From Marinilongibacter aquaticus (GTDB lineage: Bacteria > Bacteroidota > Bacteroidia > Cytophagales > Spirosomataceae): a stretch of 64,000 nt of DNA. Below, in pieces: positions 61,672 through 64,000 of this stretch. The notes beneath the pieces were generated by a model, which had not been told where the DNA came from, did not search any database, and saw only the letters and a list, made by a program, of their open reading frames with translations. The stretch's first letter is position 1; the number at the start of each line of letters is the position of its first letter. The stretch covers positions 3,311,501 to 3,375,500 of the forward strand of contig NZ_CP083757.1 in NCBI RefSeq assembly GCF_020149935.1. Reading direction: 5' to 3'. The position numbers and the translations under genes were made by a program.

Positions 61672-63231
61672 GTGATTGCAACGTACATACTGATTACGCT
61701 GGTTGCAGTGTTTGGGCACTCAGAAGATTTTTTGGGTACTTCCTTGCTCAGTCGGCCGCTGGTATTGGGGCCCTTGGTGGGCCTCATACTCGGCGACCCC
61801 GTGCAGGGGATTGTAATTGGAGCAACCCTCGAGCTCATTTTTATGGGCAATATAAAAGTGGGGGCGGCCATTCCGCCAGATGTAATTACGGGAGGCGTCT
61901 TGGGCACAGCCTTTGCTTTGCTATCGGGCAAAGGGGCGTCTGTGGCTTTGGGCTTGGCCGTTCCGATTTCCATTTTGGCCGAGATGATTTTGAGCGGTCT
62001 TTTTATTTTCCGATCGGGTTTCAATGCTCGCTTTGCTCATTTTGCAGAAGAAGGCGATTTTCGAAAATTCGAGCGTCTTCATGTCTTTTCGGGATTGCTA
62101 AAGCCGCTGCTGATGGGCCTTTTGGTGTTTTTGGCTTTGCAGTTGGGTGCCGAAACCATGAAAACATTCCTCGATAAAATTCCCGCATGGGTGAATCAAG
62201 GGCTGCAGGTCGGTGGCAATCTTCTTCCTGCTTTGGGTTTTGCTCTTTTGATGAATGTGATGTTCAACAACAAAGTGGCTCCATATTTCTTTTTGGGTTT
62301 TATTTTGAGCAGTTATTTGCAAATGCCGATGATTGCCATCGGAGGCTTGGGTATTGTTTTGGCCCTGATCTTGGGCGATTTCAAAGGGCAGGGTGGAGTG
62401 AAAAACGATTCCAATGAAATAGAAGAAAAGCCGCTGTTGTCGAAAAAGGATATTCGGGCAGTTTTTCTGAGGTCCTTTGCTCTTGAGGCCAATTTCAATT
62501 TCGAAACCTGCCAGAATACCGGATTTGCCTTTTCCTTGATTCCAGTTTTGCGTAAAATTTACAAAAAGCCCGAGCAAATGGCTTTGGCCTTGAAACGCCA
62601 TCTCCAGTTTTTCAATACCAGTCCTTACGGTTCAACGCTCATTTTGGGAATTGCCGCAGCCATGGAAGAAAGCAATGCCAAGTCTCAAGATTTCAATGCC
62701 GATTCGATCAACACGGTAAAATCGGGTTTAATGGGCCCTCTGGCGGGAGTTTTCGATTCGCTTTTTTGGGGTACTCTGAAAGTGATCGCCGCAGGTATTG
62801 GTGTTTCTTTGGCTCTTGAAGGCAGTTTTGTTGGGCCTGTTTTGTTTGTGCTCATATACAATGTGCCCAATATTTTTCTGAGGTATAAATTGGCCACGAT
62901 AGGATACGATCAGGGCAGTCGATTTTTGCAGCGTTTGTCCGGAAGTGCGTTGATGGACAGCCTCACGCATGGAGCCTCGATTGTGGGTCTGATGGTGGTG
63001 GGGGCTATGCCGCCATTGCTGATGTCGGTGTCTGTGCCTCTGGAAATCGGTTCGAATGGCACAGAGGTGGCTTTGCAAAGTGTGTTGGATCAGATCGCTC
63101 CGGGATTGATCCCACTACTCTTGACTTTTCTCGTGTATTATTTGCTCAAAAAGAATGTGAAAGTGGCGTATCTGCTGCTCGGTCTTTTGACTCTCGGTTT
63201 TGTTGGAAGTATGCTTAATGTGTTGGCCTAA
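61672..63231 (+). CDS. fused PTS EIIC-EIID, mannose family
   Basis: 519 residues from GTG 61672. Residues 1 to about 240 are EIIC (SRPLVLGPLVGLILGDPVQG, GAAIPPDVITGGVLGTAFAL, several membrane helices). After a polar linker of about 25 residues (KNDSNEIEEKPLLSKKD) follows EIID (about 255-519: ANFNFETCQNTGFAFSLIP, HLQFFNTSPYGSTLILGI). EIIC and EIID are normally separate proteins. Together they form the inner-membrane channel that phosphorylates the sugar during entry. Substrate unknown. The stop overlaps the Enzyme I start (TAATG). Confidence 0.93.
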   Translation: MIATYILITLVAVFGHSEDFLGTSLLSRPLVLGPLVGLILGDPVQGIVIGATLELIFMGNIKVGAAIPPDVITGGVLGTAFALLSGKGASVALGLAVPISILAEMILSGLFIFRSGFNARFAHFAEEGDFRKFERLHVFSGLLKPLLMGLLVFLALQLGAETMKTFLDKIPAWVNQGLQVGGNLLPALGFALLMNVMFNNKVAPYFFLGFILSSYLQMPMIAIGGLGIVLALILGDFKGQGGVKNDSNEIEEKPLLSKKDIRAVFLRSFALEANFNFETCQNTGFAFSLIPVLRKIYKKPEQMALALKRHLQFFNTSPYGSTLILGIAAAMEESNAKSQDFNADSINTVKSGLMGPLAGVFDSLFWGTLKVIAAGIGVSLALEGSFVGPVLFVLIYNVPNIFLRYKLATIGYDQGSRFLQRLSGSALMDSLTHGASIVGLMVVGAMPPLLMSVSVPLEIGSNGTEVALQSVLDQIAPGLIPLLLTFLVYYLLKKNVKVAYLLLGLLTLGFVGSMLNVLA

Positions 63232-64000
63232 TGGAAGAAGAGAATAAAATGGAGGTACTGAAAATTCAAGGGGTGCCGGCTTCTTTGGGCATCGGTATCG
63301 GGAAAGCTGTTTGGCTTAGAAGGGAGAATTTTGTGCAAAGCGAACAGTTTTTGGCTTCGGAAACAGAAAGACGTTTCGAGGTGGATAAGTTTCGCAATTC
63401 ACTGAAAGAAGCGTTGAAAGAGCTCGAGGGCGAATTGGAGCATCCCAAACGAAAATTGAACGAGGAGGAGCGGGCCATTTTGGATACGCAAATCGAATTT
63501 TTATTGGATCCTCAATTGGAAGAAGAGGTGCTCACGGAGATTGAAAAACAAGGCAAAACCGCTATGGATGCGGTGATTGAATGTGTGCAGAAATACGTGA
63601 ATGTATTTCGTCAGATGGACGATGCGTATATGAACGAACGTGCGTCCGATATTCAAGACGTGGGCAGCCGAATATTGAATCATGTAGCCTCGCAGAAAAG
63701 AGATGTATTGCATTTGGATGCTGAAGCGATCGTTCTCGCCGATGAGATATATCCTTCGGATGCTTTGGCGATGGATTTGCAAAATGTCAAAGGCTTTGCT
63801 ACGCAAGTGGGCGGTTTGACTTCCCATACGGCCATTTTGGCCAAATCGAAAGGTATTCCTGCTGTTTTGGGTTGTTCGCACGAATTGATGCAGGTAAAAG
63901 AAGGTCAATGCCTGATTTTGGATGGAGAACAGGGTTTAATCTATGTAAACCCGAATGAAGAGCTGCTTCGTGTGTTCCGGGCAAAGTTGGAGGAGGCCGA
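63231..64000 (+). CDS. ptsI: PTS Enzyme I, N-terminal part (runs off the window)
   Basis: 256 residues visible from ATG 63231; the 3' end is outside. Enzyme I transfers phosphate from PEP to HPr. It starts with VLKIQGVPASLGIGIGKA, has the helical HPr-binding insert (about 40-140) and the phosphorylated His199 in GGLTSHTAILAKSKGIPAVLG (two adjoining blocks). No HPr or EIIA domain is fused at the N-terminus. The one-base overlap with EIIC-D puts it in the same operon. HPr, if dedicated, must lie downstream or elsewhere. Confidence 0.95.
   Translation, partial: MEEENKMEVLKIQGVPASLGIGIGKAVWLRRENFVQSEQFLASETERRFEVDKFRNSLKEALKELEGELEHPKRKLNEEERAILDTQIEFLLDPQLEEEVLTEIEKQGKTAMDAVIECVQKYVNVFRQMDDAYMNERASDIQDVGSRILNHVASQKRDVLHLDAEAIVLADEIYPSDALAMDLQNVKGFATQVGGLTSHTAILAKSKGIPAVLGCSHELMQVKEGQCLILDGEQGLIYVNPNEELLRVFRAKLEEA

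Overview
The window is a stretch of a Bacteroidota chromosome, most likely a Cytophagales-type environmental bacterium. The signs are a type IX secretion (Por) C-terminal sorting domain, many lipoproteins, choice-of-anchor D and 3-coathanger-type surface modules, a one-protein hybrid two-component regulator ending in an AraC domain, weak or absent Shine-Dalgarno sequences, and repeated TAnnTTTG motifs (the Bacteroidota -7 promoter element) in front of genes. Most of the window looks mid-40s in percent GC by eye, with a few GC-rich islands. It holds 41 complete protein genes, two protein genes cut by the window edges, one pseudogene and one tRNA.

Layout. 1-4.5 kb: the end of a TamB-like envelope protein, a small unknown gene and ornithine aminotransferase. 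4.6-13.1 kb: a secreted multidomain esterase/lectin protein with a T9SS tail, then a tandem duplication carrying two GDSL-like lipoproteins, a broken 5' copy of a cysteine desulfurase gene and the intact gene. 13.3-28.5 kb: housekeeping and transport (polyphosphate kinase, nucleoside transporter, serpin, IMP dehydrogenase, MFS, Gfo/Idh/MocA oxidoreductase, ammonium channel, SGNH hydrolase, PnuC, TerC). 28.5-33.5 kb: a large SF1 helicase with a LuxE-like protein upstream. 33.5-43.8 kb: lipoproteins, a sensor kinase, HemA, secreted SGNH and lactonase-like proteins, Ffh, class II aldolase and an FMN reductase, followed by tRNA-Arg(CCG).

44-53 kb is one 2976-residue secreted repeat protein. It contains two almost identical 1407-bp tandem units and five 80-residue tandem units. 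The repeat-rich C-terminal two thirds is clearly GC-richer than the N-terminal third. A stand-alone LytTR regulator and a 7TMR-DISM hybrid kinase/AraC regulator follow upstream of it.

56.8-64 kb is the most unusual part: one tightly packed forward operon encoding a Nudix-like winged-helix regulator with a degraded Nudix box, an exported ThuA-GH9 fusion, a second exported ThuA protein, and a mannose-family PTS (EIIA, EIIB, fused EIIC-EIID), with Enzyme I running off the window end. Sugar PTS permeases are uncommon in Bacteroidota. The arrangement suggests a regulated path from periplasmic beta-glucoside processing to phosphorylating uptake. The substrate cannot be read from the sequence.
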